Part shown: positions 37,187 to 46,035 of the stretch, piece by piece | How positions within the stretch are numbered: the first letter of the stretch is position 1 | How the letters are laid out: each line of letters begins with the position of its first letter | Assembly: GCA_025128025.1 (NCBI GenBank) | Contig: JAHLYR010000066.1 | Location: forward strand, 1-64,000 | Source of the DNA: Synechococcus sp. CS-1330 | Lineage (GTDB): Bacteria; Cyanobacteriota; Cyanobacteriia; PCC-6307; Cyanobiaceae | Length of the DNA: 64,000 nt | Direction: 5' to 3' | The notes under the pieces: model-generated | Databases searched by the model: none | The model's input: only the letters and a program-made list of their open reading frames with translations | Told to the model about the DNA's origin: nothing | Translations under genes and position numbers: made by a program

Positions 37187-38215
37187 ATGGCATTCACTCC
37201 CGCTGTGCTCTCCCGTCGCCGGCTGCTGCAGCTAGGGGTGGGGGCTGGCGCTGGCCTGCTGGCCGCCTGCCGCTCCGCCGCTGGCCCCGAGCTGCTGCTG
37301 GCAGAAGCAGACCTGCCCGCCGCCTGGCTGAAGCAACTGCCCGCCCCCTGGCGGACACGCCAAGTAGCTGATGCAGCTGCTGTGCAAAAAGCCGTGCGTG
37401 AGCTTGGCCAACGGCCGGCCCCTGGCTTGGTTGCCCTGAGTGACGGCTGGGCCAGTGGCCTGAGCCGGCAGCAGCTTCAGCCCTTTGAGGCGCCGCGGCT
37501 GTGGGCTCGCCTGGCCGCCTTCAGTGCCCCGGTGGCCCGTCTTTATGCTCCGCCGGCTGCTGGGCAGCTGGCCTTCCCTTGGGCCTACAGCCCCTGGGTG
37601 ATCGCCCTGCGCAGCCGCCCCGACCTGGCGGCCCGTCGCCAGGAGGGCTGGCAGTTGCTGCTTGATCCCAGCCTGCGCGGCCGGTTGGTGCTGCCCTCCA
37701 GCCCCCGCATCAGCCTGGAGATCATGGGCGGCGATTTTGAGCGGCTGGAGCGCTTGCGGGCCCAGGCCCTCGCCTACGACGACCGTGACGGCCTCAATCT
37801 GCTGCTCAGCGGTGATGCTGAGGCGGCGGTGCTGCCCCTGCAGCGCCTGATCCCCCTGCTACGCCGCGACCAGCGCCTGGCGGTGATCTGGCCCGACAGC
37901 GGCGCGCCGCTCAGCTGGCAGCTGCTGCTGCGATCGGCCGCACCTAAGAACTTGCAGCCGGCTCCACCTCCGCTGGAGTGGCTCGGGGCGATCCTGGAGC
38001 CACCGCTGCTGGAAGCCCTGCTGGCGAAGGGCTGGGTGCCTCCCCTACCCCAGGCGGTGCTGGCGCCAGTGGCCCGGCGTTTCCCCGCGTCGATGGCGGC
38101 GTTGCTGCTGCCGGGAGATGGCCTGCTGCAGCGCTGCTGGAGCCTGCCACCCCTTTCCGTGCCCCAGCAGCTGGCCCAGCAAAACCTCTGGGATGCGGCC
38201 GCCCCCAGGCCCTAG
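37187..38215 (+). CDS. PotD-like extracellular solute-binding lipoprotein
   Basis: A 342-residue protein starting at ATG 37187. The N-terminus SRRRLLQLGVGAGAGLLAAC combines twin arginines with a lipobox, so it is probably exported by Tat and lipid-anchored. The rest resembles periplasmic spermidine/iron-type binding proteins: AFPWAYSPWVIALRS, WQLLLDPSLRGRLVLPSSPR and a later YDDRDGLNLLLSGDAEAAVL. No ABC permease or ATPase is adjacent. The ligand is unknown. It overlaps the convergent reductase gene by 4 bases. Confidence 0.72.
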   Translation: MAFTPAVLSRRRLLQLGVGAGAGLLAACRSAAGPELLLAEADLPAAWLKQLPAPWRTRQVADAAAVQKAVRELGQRPAPGLVALSDGWASGLSRQQLQPFEAPRLWARLAAFSAPVARLYAPPAAGQLAFPWAYSPWVIALRSRPDLAARRQEGWQLLLDPSLRGRLVLPSSPRISLEIMGGDFERLERLRAQALAYDDRDGLNLLLSGDAEAAVLPLQRLIPLLRRDQRLAVIWPDSGAPLSWQLLLRSAAPKNLQPAPPPLEWLGAILEPPLLEALLAKGWVPPLPQAVLAPVARRFPASMAALLLPGDGLLQRCWSLPPLSVPQQLAQQNLWDAAAPRP

Positions 38216-39363
38216 CCCCAAAGGCGGCGGCGGGGGGCGGCGCTCAGGCGCCGGTGGGTGTCGGCCAGCAGCTCGGGGATGGGTAGCTCGTGGGGGCAGC
38301 GGGGCAGGCAGGCGCCACAGGCGCGGCAGGCCTCGGCGTTGAGCTCCTCCCACCAGTGGCCGGCGCGGCCGATCAGGTTGTAGCGCTCCTGGGCAAAGGC
38401 CTCCATGCCGTGGCCCACGGCCAGGTTGCGCAGGCGCAGGAGTTCGGGGATCGGCACGCCGTTGGGGCAGGGCAGGCAGGCGCGGCACTGGCCGCAGCGC
38501 TCCGCCCCCAGGCGCTCGCGGCCGGCTGCATCCAGGTGCTGCAGGGCTGAGCGTTGTGCGGCACTCAGCCAGGGCGAGGGCCCGACGATGGCAGCGGCCC
38601 AGGCCAGGTCTGCCGGCTGCTCAGCCCCCAGGCTCAAGGTGGAGATCCCCTGATCGAGCAGGAAGCGATAGGCCAGCTCCAGGGGGTGAAACGGGGCGCA
38701 GTCGGCCAGCAGCTCAGCTGGTGGGTCGTAGAGGCGGCCGCCCTTATCGGCTGGGGAGATGGCCAGCACGCCGATCCCCTGGCTCAGGGCGGCGCGGGCG
38801 ATGGCCAGGCGGGTCTGGTCAAACAGGTGCACATGCAGGCTGCAGAACGTGAAGCTCCCCGAGCTCAGGGCGGCCTCGATCAGCTCGGGCGTGCCGTGGC
38901 TGCTGAAGCCCACCTGACCCACCAGCCCTTCATCTTTGGCCCAGGCCAGCAGGTTGGCGCCGGGCCCCTTAAGCGCCCACTCCAGATGCTCGGGTCGGTT
39001 GAGGCCATGCACGGCCAGGTTGGTGAGTTGGGCCACGCCAAGGCGCTCCAGGATCGAGCGCAGTTGCCCCTGGCCGGTGGCGAGGTCGGAGCCGGGCAGA
39101 AGTTTGCTGGTGATGCGCCAGCCGTCTGAGGGGCCCAGGTTGTCCCGTTGCAGGGCCGCCAGGGCCTGGCCCAGGAAGGTTTCGGCGGGCCCGTAGGCAG
39201 GGGCTGTTTCCAGGTGGTTGATGCCGGCGGCCAGGGCGGCCCTAAGCACCGCTTCCATCTGGGCGGGGCTGCCCAGGGCCCGCATGGTGCCCAAGCTGAA
39301 GGTCGACACCGCCGGCCCGGCGCCGTAGGGGCGCTGCAGCTGGTTTTCAGGCTGTTGGTTCAT
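38212..39363 (-). CDS. Aldo/keto reductase with two 4Fe-4S cluster motifs
   Basis: A 383-residue protein. The first roughly 280 residues form an AKR TIM barrel (FSLGTMRALG, NHLETAPAYGPAETFLGQAL, VGFSSHG), with the Tyr of the AKR catalytic region in PAYGPAE. The C-terminal part has CGQCRACLPCP and CRACGACLPRCP, two ferredoxin-type cysteine sets, near residues 290-365. The family is called ferredoxin-domain aldo/keto reductase; substrate unknown. It overlaps the DUF151 gene by 17 bases and is probably translated from the same mRNA. Confidence 0.85.
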   Translation of the reverse strand: MNQQPENQLQRPYGAGPAVSTFSLGTMRALGSPAQMEAVLRAALAAGINHLETAPAYGPAETFLGQALAALQRDNLGPSDGWRITSKLLPGSDLATGQGQLRSILERLGVAQLTNLAVHGLNRPEHLEWALKGPGANLLAWAKDEGLVGQVGFSSHGTPELIEAALSSGSFTFCSLHVHLFDQTRLAIARAALSQGIGVLAISPADKGGRLYDPPAELLADCAPFHPLELAYRFLLDQGISTLSLGAEQPADLAWAAAIVGPSPWLSAAQRSALQHLDAAGRERLGAERCGQCRACLPCPNGVPIPELLRLRNLAVGHGMEAFAQERYNLIGRAGHWWEELNAEACRACGACLPRCPHELPIPELLADTHRRLSAAPRRRLWG

Positions 39364-39916
39364 CCCCAGGTTGGTCGGCTTCGGGACGGGCCTGTTTGAG
39401 GTGGCGCACCAGGTCGGCGGGGCTGGTGCTGTCTAGGAAGCGGCGGAAATTGTCCTGCTCCTGGGCGTCGGCCTCCGCATCCACTGGGATGGAGGCATCA
39501 GCCACAACCTCTTCGAGCATCCAGATGCTGCTGCCGGTGCGCAGGGCGAGGGCGATGGCATCGCTAGGCCTGGCGTCGAGCTCGATGCTGGAGGCTGCCG
39601 TTTCCTCGCCAGGAGCCGCCCCTTCACCATCGCTAGCGGGGCTGAGTTTCAGCACGGCGCGGAAGGTGCTGTCTTCGATCGTGTGAATTACAACCCGGTC
39701 GAGCTGCAAGCCACCAGCATCGATCAGGTCGGCCATCAGGTCGTGGCTGAGGGGGCGGGTCGGCGGTTCTTCGCTGAGGCCCGCCAGGATATTTTGGGCT
39801 TGGGCCTGGTCGATCCAGATCGGCACCTGGCGCCGGCCCGATGGATCGCGTAGAAGCACGATCGGGCTGCGACTGGCCGCATCGAGGGCAATTCCGGCAA
39901 CGCGCATTTCAACCAT
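39347..39916 (-). CDS. Bifunctional nuclease-domain (DUF151) protein
   Basis: A 189-residue protein of the DUF151/BFN family: MRVAGIALDAASRSPIVLLRD, VPIWIDQAQAQNIL, VVIHTIEDSTFRAVL, and the diagnostic ELDARPSDAIALALRTG. Plant homologues have DNase/RNase activity, while the bacterial role is unclear. The C-terminal acidic tail is longer than usual. It is divergent from ribE (62 bases from start to start) and upstream of the AKR gene in the same operon. Confidence 0.87.
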   Translation of the reverse strand: MVEMRVAGIALDAASRSPIVLLRDPSGRRQVPIWIDQAQAQNILAGLSEEPPTRPLSHDLMADLIDAGGLQLDRVVIHTIEDSTFRAVLKLSPASDGEGAAPGEETAASSIELDARPSDAIALALRTGSSIWMLEEVVADASIPVDAEADAQEQDNFRRFLDSTSPADLVRHLKQARPEADQPGDEPTA

Positions 39917-39977
39917 GGCCCGGCGCTGCCTTTTGTCCGATTATGGCGAGGATGGATCGCCCTGGGCTGGACAGCAG

Positions 39978-40643
39978 ATGTTTACCGGGCTGGTGCAGGC
40001 CACAGGCGTGATTCGCCGCTCGCCCCACGGGGTTCAGCTGCAGTGGGCTGCAGCCCCGGGAGCTAGCTGGACCCCAGCGGACCTGGCCCTGGGCGACAGC
40101 GTGGCGGTGGATGGGGTTTGTCTCACCGTGGCGGGGCGGCTGGCCGATGGCTTTCGCGCTGATGTGAGTGAGGAAACCCTGGGCCGCACCACCTTGGCCG
40201 CCAAGGCAGACCGGGGCGGCAGGGTGAATCTTGAGCCGGCCCTGCGCCTGGCTGACCGGCTTGGTGGCCACCTGGTGAGCGGCCATGTGGATGGGCTGGG
40301 GGTGGTGCGAGCGATCGCCCGCCAGGCCGCCTCCTGGCGCCTGGAGCTGGCCTGGCAGAACCCCGCCTACGGCCGCTATGTGTGCGAAAAAGCCAGCGTG
40401 GCGGTGGATGGCATCAGCCTGACAGTGGCCGGCTGCGACCCCGATGGCGCTGGCTTCTGGATTGCCGTGATTCCCCACACCTGGGCCAGCACCACCCTGG
40501 CGCAGCTGGCGGTGGGGGATGGGGTCAACCTGGAGGCCGACCTACTGGCCAAATACACCGAGCGTCTGCTGGCTGCCACCGGCCCCAGCGGCGCGGCCGA
40601 GCCGATCAATGCCCCCTGGCTGGCTGATCACGGCTGGATCTGA
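39978..40643 (+). CDS. ribE: Riboflavin synthase alpha chain
   Basis: A 221-residue enzyme that dismutates two 6,7-dimethyl-8-ribityllumazines to riboflavin. It shows the duplicated lumazine-binding domains: MFTGLVQATGVI, SVAVDGVCLTV and RLGGHLVSGHVDG in the first half, and SVAVDGISLTVAG with IPHTWASTTL in the second. It starts at ATG 39978. Confidence 0.95.
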   Translation: MFTGLVQATGVIRRSPHGVQLQWAAAPGASWTPADLALGDSVAVDGVCLTVAGRLADGFRADVSEETLGRTTLAAKADRGGRVNLEPALRLADRLGGHLVSGHVDGLGVVRAIARQAASWRLELAWQNPAYGRYVCEKASVAVDGISLTVAGCDPDGAGFWIAVIPHTWASTTLAQLAVGDGVNLEADLLAKYTERLLAATGPSGAAEPINAPWLADHGWI

Positions 40644-40692
40644 CGTCTGCGCTTGGCGTGCCTACGGTCGGGGTGATGTTGCTGCCATAGCG

Positions 40693-41268
40693 ATGGGCTC
40701 AGGTCTGTTTTCGTCTAAAGGCGAGGGATTGAAGGCCTTCACCCTGTTTGAGGGGGTGTTGATGCTGGTACTTGGGGTGCTGGCCCTGATCTTCCCGGTG
40801 CTGGCTTCAGCCTGGATCACCGTGATCGTGGCGGTGGGCTTTCTGGTGGGCGGCATCGTGGGTTGGGTAAGCAACCTGGCCCGCTCCCGCCAGTTGGGAC
40901 GCTGGTATTGCTTTTCGCGGCTGGTGATTTCCACCCTCTTCATCGTGGTGGGGGCCTGGATGATTCAGCAGTTCCGCGGCGGTCCGCTCGAGGGCGGCGT
41001 GGTGGTGGCCAGTCTGGCCTTTGCCATCGGCATCGTTTTCATCCTTGAAGGCGTGGTTTCGATGCTGGTGGCCCTTGGTCACACACGGGTGAGCGGTTGG
41101 GGTTGGGGCTTGCTCAACGGCATCGTCACCCTGATTCTCGGCGTGCTGATCGTGACCATGCAGGCTTGGGGTCTGCTCTGGGTGATTGGGGTGCTGGTGG
41201 GAATCAGCTTCCTGTTTAGCGGTATCGACCTGCTCGCCTTCAGCGCCAGCTTCCATTGCGACGACTGA
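40693..41268 (+). CDS. HdeD/DUF308-family membrane protein
   Basis: A 191-residue protein starting at ATG 40693 with about six hydrophobic helices. The repeated pattern (LFEGVLMLVLGVLALIFPVLA, then FILEGVVSMLVAL, WGLLNGIVTLILGVLIV) is typical of HdeD/DUF308. In enterobacteria HdeD is linked to acid stress; here the function is unknown. Confidence 0.82.
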   Translation: MGSGLFSSKGEGLKAFTLFEGVLMLVLGVLALIFPVLASAWITVIVAVGFLVGGIVGWVSNLARSRQLGRWYCFSRLVISTLFIVVGAWMIQQFRGGPLEGGVVVASLAFAIGIVFILEGVVSMLVALGHTRVSGWGWGLLNGIVTLILGVLIVTMQAWGLLWVIGVLVGISFLFSGIDLLAFSASFHCDD

Positions 41269-41306
41269 GCGGGAGCGCCATGGGAGAGGGGTCTAGTGGT
41301 AAAGGC

Positions 41307-41720
41307 CTAGGGATCAAGTGGTTCGAGCGGCAGCAGGCTGATCGAACCGTTGTCTGGGTTGATTTCGATCCGAAATTCCTGGCCCGGCTCCAAGCCCAGC
41401 TTGCGGGTGTATGCCTGGCCGATCAGCAGGTTGCCGTTGCCATGCACCCGGGTGCGGAAATCAGCTTGCCGTCCCTTGCCTTGGCCACTGCTGGCGGTTC
41501 GGCTAACGCTGCTTGGTATCGGGTAGCCCTTGGCGGCCACCAAAGCTCGATAAAAACTTTTTTTGAGGACGCGGCCGCTAGGACCCACGTAGCCGCAGCC
41601 TCGGGCAATTTCATCCTCTGGGCGGTTGCTCAGGGCGCGGGCCCGATCAAGAAGGGCCTTGCCTTCCAGCATGTCCGCGGGGCTGTCGCCGCTCCTGGCC
41701 GCCATGGAAAACGCCTGCAC
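41307..41720 (-). CDS. cyAbrB-type transcriptional regulator
   Basis: A 137-residue cyanobacterial AbrB-like protein. The N-terminal family part has EGKALLDRARALSN and ARGCGYVGPSGRVLKKSFYRALVAAKG. The C-terminal AbrB-like DNA-binding region is FRTRVHGNGNLLIGQAYTRKLGLEPGQEF. In Synechocystis, cyAbrB proteins regulate carbon/nitrogen balance and respond to redox or methylation. It sits just downstream of ctaE on the same strand, with a hairpin between. Confidence 0.88.
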   Translation of the reverse strand: MQAFSMAARSGDSPADMLEGKALLDRARALSNRPEDEIARGCGYVGPSGRVLKKSFYRALVAAKGYPIPSSVSRTASSGQGKGRQADFRTRVHGNGNLLIGQAYTRKLGLEPGQEFRIEINPDNGSISLLPLEPLDP

Positions 41721-41753
41721 TAGGCAGAAATATCAACTAATTGTGCCCGGTGT

Positions 41754-41775
41754 GCACGGAAACCGCCATCCGTGC
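41754..41775. promoter_or_regulatory. Hairpin between ctaE and the cyAbrB gene
   Basis: GCACGGA and TCCGTGC form a perfect 7-bp stem with an 8-base loop. No T-run follows on the minus strand, so it is a weak terminator candidate or an operator for the regulator gene. Nothing else is visible in this 77-base gap. Confidence 0.35.
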
Positions 41776-41797
41776 CAGCGGTTGACGACTTGGCGCC

Positions 41798-42406
41798 TCA
41801 AAGCAGGTAGAGGATTCCGTAAAGCACAACCCAGATGCCATCGACGAAATGCCAGTAGAGCTCAGCTGCTTCAAGACCGAAATGGTCGCTGGCGCTGATG
41901 CGTCCTCCCGGGCGAGTTTGCAGAGCAACGATGGCGATACAGATCACCCCAAGAGTCACGTGCAGGCCGTGAAAGCCTGTGAGCGCATAGAAGGTGCTGG
42001 CAAAAAGGTTGTCGGTGAGGCTGAAGGGCAGGTTGAAATACTCGACCATCTGACCGGCCAGGAAAATCGCACCCAGGCCGCCAGTGATTGCCAGCCAGAG
42101 GCGGCTGGCCCCCAGCTGTCCGGCCCGGCATTCCTTGCCGGCGCGGTGAAAGGTGAAGCTGCTGATGATCAAAACCACCGTGTTGATGGTGGGTAGCAGC
42201 AATTCGAGCTCATAGATTCCGCCTTCCGGCAGTGGATTCACTGCCCGGAAAGTGAGATAGGCAGCAAAAAAACCGGCGAAGGTCATGCCATCTGCCACCA
42301 AGAAGGTGGCCAGGCCAAATAGGCGGAAATCTCCGTGCCCCTCGCCAGCTGGGCCGTGGCCAGCCTCAATGGCGACTGAATCCTGTAGGGGTGTGGTGCT
42401 GGTCAC
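41798..42406 (-). CDS. ctaE: Cytochrome c oxidase subunit III
   Basis: A 202-residue, five-helix form of subunit III (no two N-terminal extra helices). Typical motifs: FLVADGMTFAGFFAAYLTFRA, TINTVVLIISSFTFH, FYALTGFHGLHVTLGVICI, and YWHFVDGIWVVLYGILYLL. It stabilises the oxidase and helps proton uptake. The start GTG 42406 overlaps the ctaD stop as GTGA, so it is co-translated with ctaD. Confidence 0.95.
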   Translation of the reverse strand: MTSTTPLQDSVAIEAGHGPAGEGHGDFRLFGLATFLVADGMTFAGFFAAYLTFRAVNPLPEGGIYELELLLPTINTVVLIISSFTFHRAGKECRAGQLGASRLWLAITGGLGAIFLAGQMVEYFNLPFSLTDNLFASTFYALTGFHGLHVTLGVICIAIVALQTRPGGRISASDHFGLEAAELYWHFVDGIWVVLYGILYLL

Positions 42407-44025
42407 GCTTTTTCCTCCGGGTGCTGGCCGTAGCCGTAGGGCTCGGTCACTAGTGGTGCCTCGCCATGCCAGTTTTCAACCGGTGGCGGCGAACTAGTGA
42501 GCCACTCAGATGTAAGGGCATTCCAGGGGTTGTCACCAGCCTCTTTGCCGTTTATCGCCGTAACCACCACATTGATAAGCAGTGGCAGGGTACTGATCGC
42601 CATCAACAGGGCGCCGACGCTGCTCACCTGATTGAGGGTGGTGAAGGCGGGGTCGTATTCGGCAACTCGACGGGGCATGCCATTCAAGCCGAGCCAGTGC
42701 TGGGGGGCGAAGCAGAGATTGAAGCCAACAAAGGTGAGCAGGAAGTGGAGCCGCCCCAGGTCCTCGTTGAGCAGACGACCAGTGAATTTCGGATGCCAGT
42801 GATACAAAGATCCGAAAATAACAAACACCGTGCCCCCGTAAACGATGTAGTGGAAGTGGCCCACCACGAAGTAGGTGTCGTGAACGTGAATATCAAAAGG
42901 CACTTGGGCTAGGGCTACGCCAGTGATGCCGCCAAATACAAAATTAACAATAAAGGCGCATGAAAACAACATCGCCGAATTAAGGGCAATCTTTCCGCCC
43001 CACAAAGTTGCCAACCAGTTAAAGAATTTTATGCCAGTTGGAACGGCGATAAAGGAGGTGGCAATCGTGAAAAACAGGCGCATCCAGGGGGGCGTGCCAC
43101 TGGTGAACATGTGGTGAGCCCAAACGATCAGGCCTAGGAAAACGATCGCCATGATCGAATACACCATCGTGGTGTAACCAAACAGAGGTTTGCGGGCGTG
43201 GATGGGCAGGATTTCGCTGACCAGCCCGAAGGCTGGCAGTACCATGATGTATACAGCTGGGTGGGAATAGAACCAAAAAAGGTGTTGATAAACCACTACG
43301 TTTCCGCCCATCGTTGGATTGAAAAATCCAGTGTGGGCAATGATGTCGAAGCTGAGCAAAATTAGGGTGCCTGCCAGAACTGGAGTTGACAGCACAACTA
43401 AAATACTGGTGCCAAGCATCGCCCAGCAATACATGGGCAGCATCATCAGCTTCAGGCCTGGACGCCGCAGCTTGAGGATGGTGGCAATGAAGTTTATGCC
43501 GCCAAAAATCGAGCTGCCACCAAGCAGAAGCACGCTCAATATCCACACCACTTGGCCTGCGGCTGGCGTGGTGAGACTTAGGGGTGGATAGGCGGTCCAG
43601 CCAGATTGGGCAGCTGCTCCGGCGATAAAATAACTACTAATAAGCAGAATGCCCGCGGGGGGGATCAGCCAGAAGGCCACAGCGTTGAGACGCGGAAAAG
43701 CCATGTCTCTGGCGCCCACATAAAATGGAATCAGATAATTGCCGAAGGCGCCATTTACCACTGGCACGATCCAAAGAAAGATCATCACCGTGCCATGCAG
43801 GGTGAGCACCTCGTTGTAGGTCTCACGGCTGACGAAATCGGAGATTGGACTAATCAGTTCCGTGCGGATAACTCCAGCTAGGGCGCCGCCGATCAAATAG
43901 AAGATGAAGCCACAAACCAAATATTGCAGGCCAATCACCTTGTGATCGAGGCTGAAACTGAGGTAGCGCAGCCAGCCCTGGGGTTGCAGGTTGCCGTCGA
44001 AATCGCTTGGGTTGGCGAGAGTCAT
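42403..44025 (-). CDS. ctaD: Cytochrome c oxidase subunit I
   Basis: A 540-residue haem-copper oxidase core subunit, with about 12 helices. CuB and haem ligands are visible: HLFWFYSHPAVYIMVLP (CuB His with the cross-linked Tyr), WAHHMFTSG, and VVGHFHYIVYGG. Proton channel motif NGAFGNYLIP is present. It reduces O2 to water at the end of the respiratory chain. It starts at ATG 44025, 9 bases after ctaC. Confidence 0.97.
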   Translation of the reverse strand: MTLANPSDFDGNLQPQGWLRYLSFSLDHKVIGLQYLVCGFIFYLIGGALAGVIRTELISPISDFVSRETYNEVLTLHGTVMIFLWIVPVVNGAFGNYLIPFYVGARDMAFPRLNAVAFWLIPPAGILLISSYFIAGAAAQSGWTAYPPLSLTTPAAGQVVWILSVLLLGGSSIFGGINFIATILKLRRPGLKLMMLPMYCWAMLGTSILVVLSTPVLAGTLILLSFDIIAHTGFFNPTMGGNVVVYQHLFWFYSHPAVYIMVLPAFGLVSEILPIHARKPLFGYTTMVYSIMAIVFLGLIVWAHHMFTSGTPPWMRLFFTIATSFIAVPTGIKFFNWLATLWGGKIALNSAMLFSCAFIVNFVFGGITGVALAQVPFDIHVHDTYFVVGHFHYIVYGGTVFVIFGSLYHWHPKFTGRLLNEDLGRLHFLLTFVGFNLCFAPQHWLGLNGMPRRVAEYDPAFTTLNQVSSVGALLMAISTLPLLINVVVTAINGKEAGDNPWNALTSEWLTSSPPPVENWHGEAPLVTEPYGYGQHPEEKA

Positions 44026-44034
44026 GGCGTGTCG

Positions 44035-44877
44035 TCAGGTGGTGGTGCGGTTGGGAGTGTTCTGCTGCAACCAGTTGTCGTAGGCATCGGGCTCGTGCAC
44101 TACAACGTTTGAGCGCATGCCGCCGTGGTAGGGCCCGCAGAGCTCGGCGCAGATGATCGGATAGGTCCCCGCCCTAGTGGCGGTAAAGGAGAGCACGGTT
44201 GGCTGGCCTGGAATTACGTCCTGCTTGAGACGGAACTGGGGCACCCAGAAAGCATGGATCACATCACGGGCTTCCATGCGCAACTCAACCTGTTGACCGG
44301 CGGGCACATGCAGTTCGCCGCTGGTTATGTCTGAGCCTGGATAGTGAAAAATGAAGGCAAATTGCATAGCGGTTACCTCAACAGGTAAAACCGGGCCAGC
44401 AGGGGCTGCGTCAATGCCGGCTACGCCAATACCACCCCAAACCCGGCCAGCTGAATCCCCTTCCTTGACGCTGACCTGTTGCATGGCCCCGTGATCCATA
44501 GCCATATGATCGTTGAGCGTGGCCATACCGCCCATCCGCTCATAAATGTCGTAGCTATATAGCCCAACAAACAAAACAACAACGGCAGGGATCGCAGTCC
44601 AGACGATCTCCAGTGGCAGATTTCCCTCTATTGCCAGACCATCACTGACATCGCCGCTGCGGCGCCTAAATCGAAACAAGCTGTAAACCAGCAGGATCAC
44701 GATGCCGAGAAACAGCACGGTGCCAATGCTGAACAAAACCTTAAATAGGTCGTCGTAGGTGGAGGCGTTGCTGCTGGCGCCCAGGGGCAGCATGTTGACG
44801 TTGTTGCCAACCCAAAGCCCTGTCAGCACAAGGGCTGTGGTGGCCGTGAGCACAGCTAGGGCGGTGCGAATTGGCAC
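44035..44877 (-). CDS. ctaC: Cytochrome c oxidase subunit II
   Basis: A 280-residue subunit II: a hydrophobic N-terminal segment, two membrane helices (about 48-68 and 90-112), then a CuA cupredoxin domain. All CuA ligands are present (H209, C243, E245, C247, H251, M254, from HAFWVPQF and CAELCGPYHGGM), so it is an aa3-type cytochrome c oxidase and not the ligand-lacking alternative oxidase. A roughly 50-residue insertion after the second helix includes HMAMDHGAM. It starts at GTG 44877 and leads the ctaC-D-E operon. Confidence 0.95.
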   Translation of the reverse strand: MPIRTALAVLTATTALVLTGLWVGNNVNMLPLGASSNASTYDDLFKVLFSIGTVLFLGIVILLVYSLFRFRRRSGDVSDGLAIEGNLPLEIVWTAIPAVVVLFVGLYSYDIYERMGGMATLNDHMAMDHGAMQQVSVKEGDSAGRVWGGIGVAGIDAAPAGPVLPVEVTAMQFAFIFHYPGSDITSGELHVPAGQQVELRMEARDVIHAFWVPQFRLKQDVIPGQPTVLSFTATRAGTYPIICAELCGPYHGGMRSNVVVHEPDAYDNWLQQNTPNRTTT

Positions 44878-45060
44878 GGTGCTGTTTGAGCTTCAAGCCA
44901 GCCTATGGGCACTGGCTGCGATGTGCGGGTCGATCCTTGCCTTGGTTGGCAAATCAACGCCTCAGCAGCTTGCAAGCAGGGCTGATGTTTTCACTTCGTG
45001 ATCTGGGCAATTAAGAGTCCCTCGTTTTGAACAACTTGGTTAGCTTCTCTGGACTCCGGG

Positions 45061-46035
45061 ATGGTCGTTTCCGTGACGACAAATCTCCAGCCACCCCTAG
45101 CCCCAAGCGCTCGCAGCAGGCCAGACCCTGTTCTGATCCAAAAGCTCGCCCTACTTGCTTCCCATCTAGTGGTGGCATTGGTGGCCTTGGTTGGCATCGG
45201 CGGTGCCACCAGGGTGATGGAGGCAGGTCTGGCCTGTCCTGACTGGCCCCTTTGCTACGGCCGCCTCCTGCCAGGTCGTCAGATGAACTTGCAGGTGTTT
45301 TTGGAGTGGTTTCACCGCCTTGACGCTTTCGTAGTGGGAGTGGCCCTGCTGGTGCTTACGGCAGCCAGTTTTTTCTGGCGGCGCCGCCTGCCCGCTTGGT
45401 TGCCCTGGCTGGCTGCTGGGGCGCTTTTTCTGGTGTTGGTTCAAGGGGCCCTGGGGGCTCTCACCGTCACCCAGCTTCTGGCGGCGCCCTTAGTTACGGC
45501 CCATCTCTCTACGGCCTTGCTGCTGGTTGCGCTCACAAGCGGCCTCTATCAGCGCCTGGCAATGGCGAATAGGGCCTCGATCAGCCCTCCGCTTTGGTGG
45601 CAGCTGCTGGCGAGCTTGGCCCTGGTGCTGGTGTTCGCCCAGTGCCTGCTGGGTGGAACCATGGCCAGCCAATGGGCGGCAGACCAATGTTTTAGTGCCG
45701 GCAATGGCTGCCGCTGGCTGCTTGCTCACCGCCAGCTCGCCATGCCAGCAGCTCTCGCCGTGCTGGCCCTAGCAGCAGCAACCCTGCTGTTGCCCCCAGG
45801 TCAGGGGCTATTGCCCGGCCTCGCCCAGGGGGCGGCCGTTTTGGTGCTGGCCCAGGTGAGCTTGGGCATTTGGACCTTGAAGCTCCAGCTGCAGGCGCCG
45901 CTGGTGACGATCGGCCACCAACTCTTGGCAGCGCTGCTGGTCGCTCTGCTTGCAGCGGTGCTTGCCCGCTCCCTTGGCAACTCTGGCCAGACCTTGCCCA
46001 TGTCTCCAATGTCTTCCGAGGTGGCTCATGGTTAG
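45061..46035 (+). CDS. ctaA: Haem A synthase (COX15/CtaA family)
   Basis: A 324-residue membrane enzyme that oxidises the C8 methyl of haem O to a formyl, giving haem A. It has eight hydrophobic segments. Conserved histidines appear in [28 protein letters not shown] and [10 protein letters not shown], and the loop [12 protein letters not shown] has the two cysteines usual in the family. It is divergent from the ctaC gene, with 183 bases between, where both promoters must lie. It overlaps ctaB by 8 bases. Confidence 0.95.
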   Translation: MVVSVTTNLQPPLAPSARSRPDPVLIQKLALLASHLVVALVALVGIGGATRVMEAGLACPDWPLCYGRLLPGRQMNLQVFLEWFHRLDAFVVGVALLVLTAASFFWRRRLPAWLPWLAAGALFLVLVQGALGALTVTQLLAAPLVTAHLSTALLLVALTSGLYQRLAMANRASISPPLWWQLLASLALVLVFAQCLLGGTMASQWAADQCFSAGNGCRWLLAHRQLAMPAALAVLALAAATLLLPPGQGLLPGLAQGAAVLVLAQVSLGIWTLKLQLQAPLVTIGHQLLAALLVALLAAVLARSLGNSGQTLPMSPMSSEVAHG

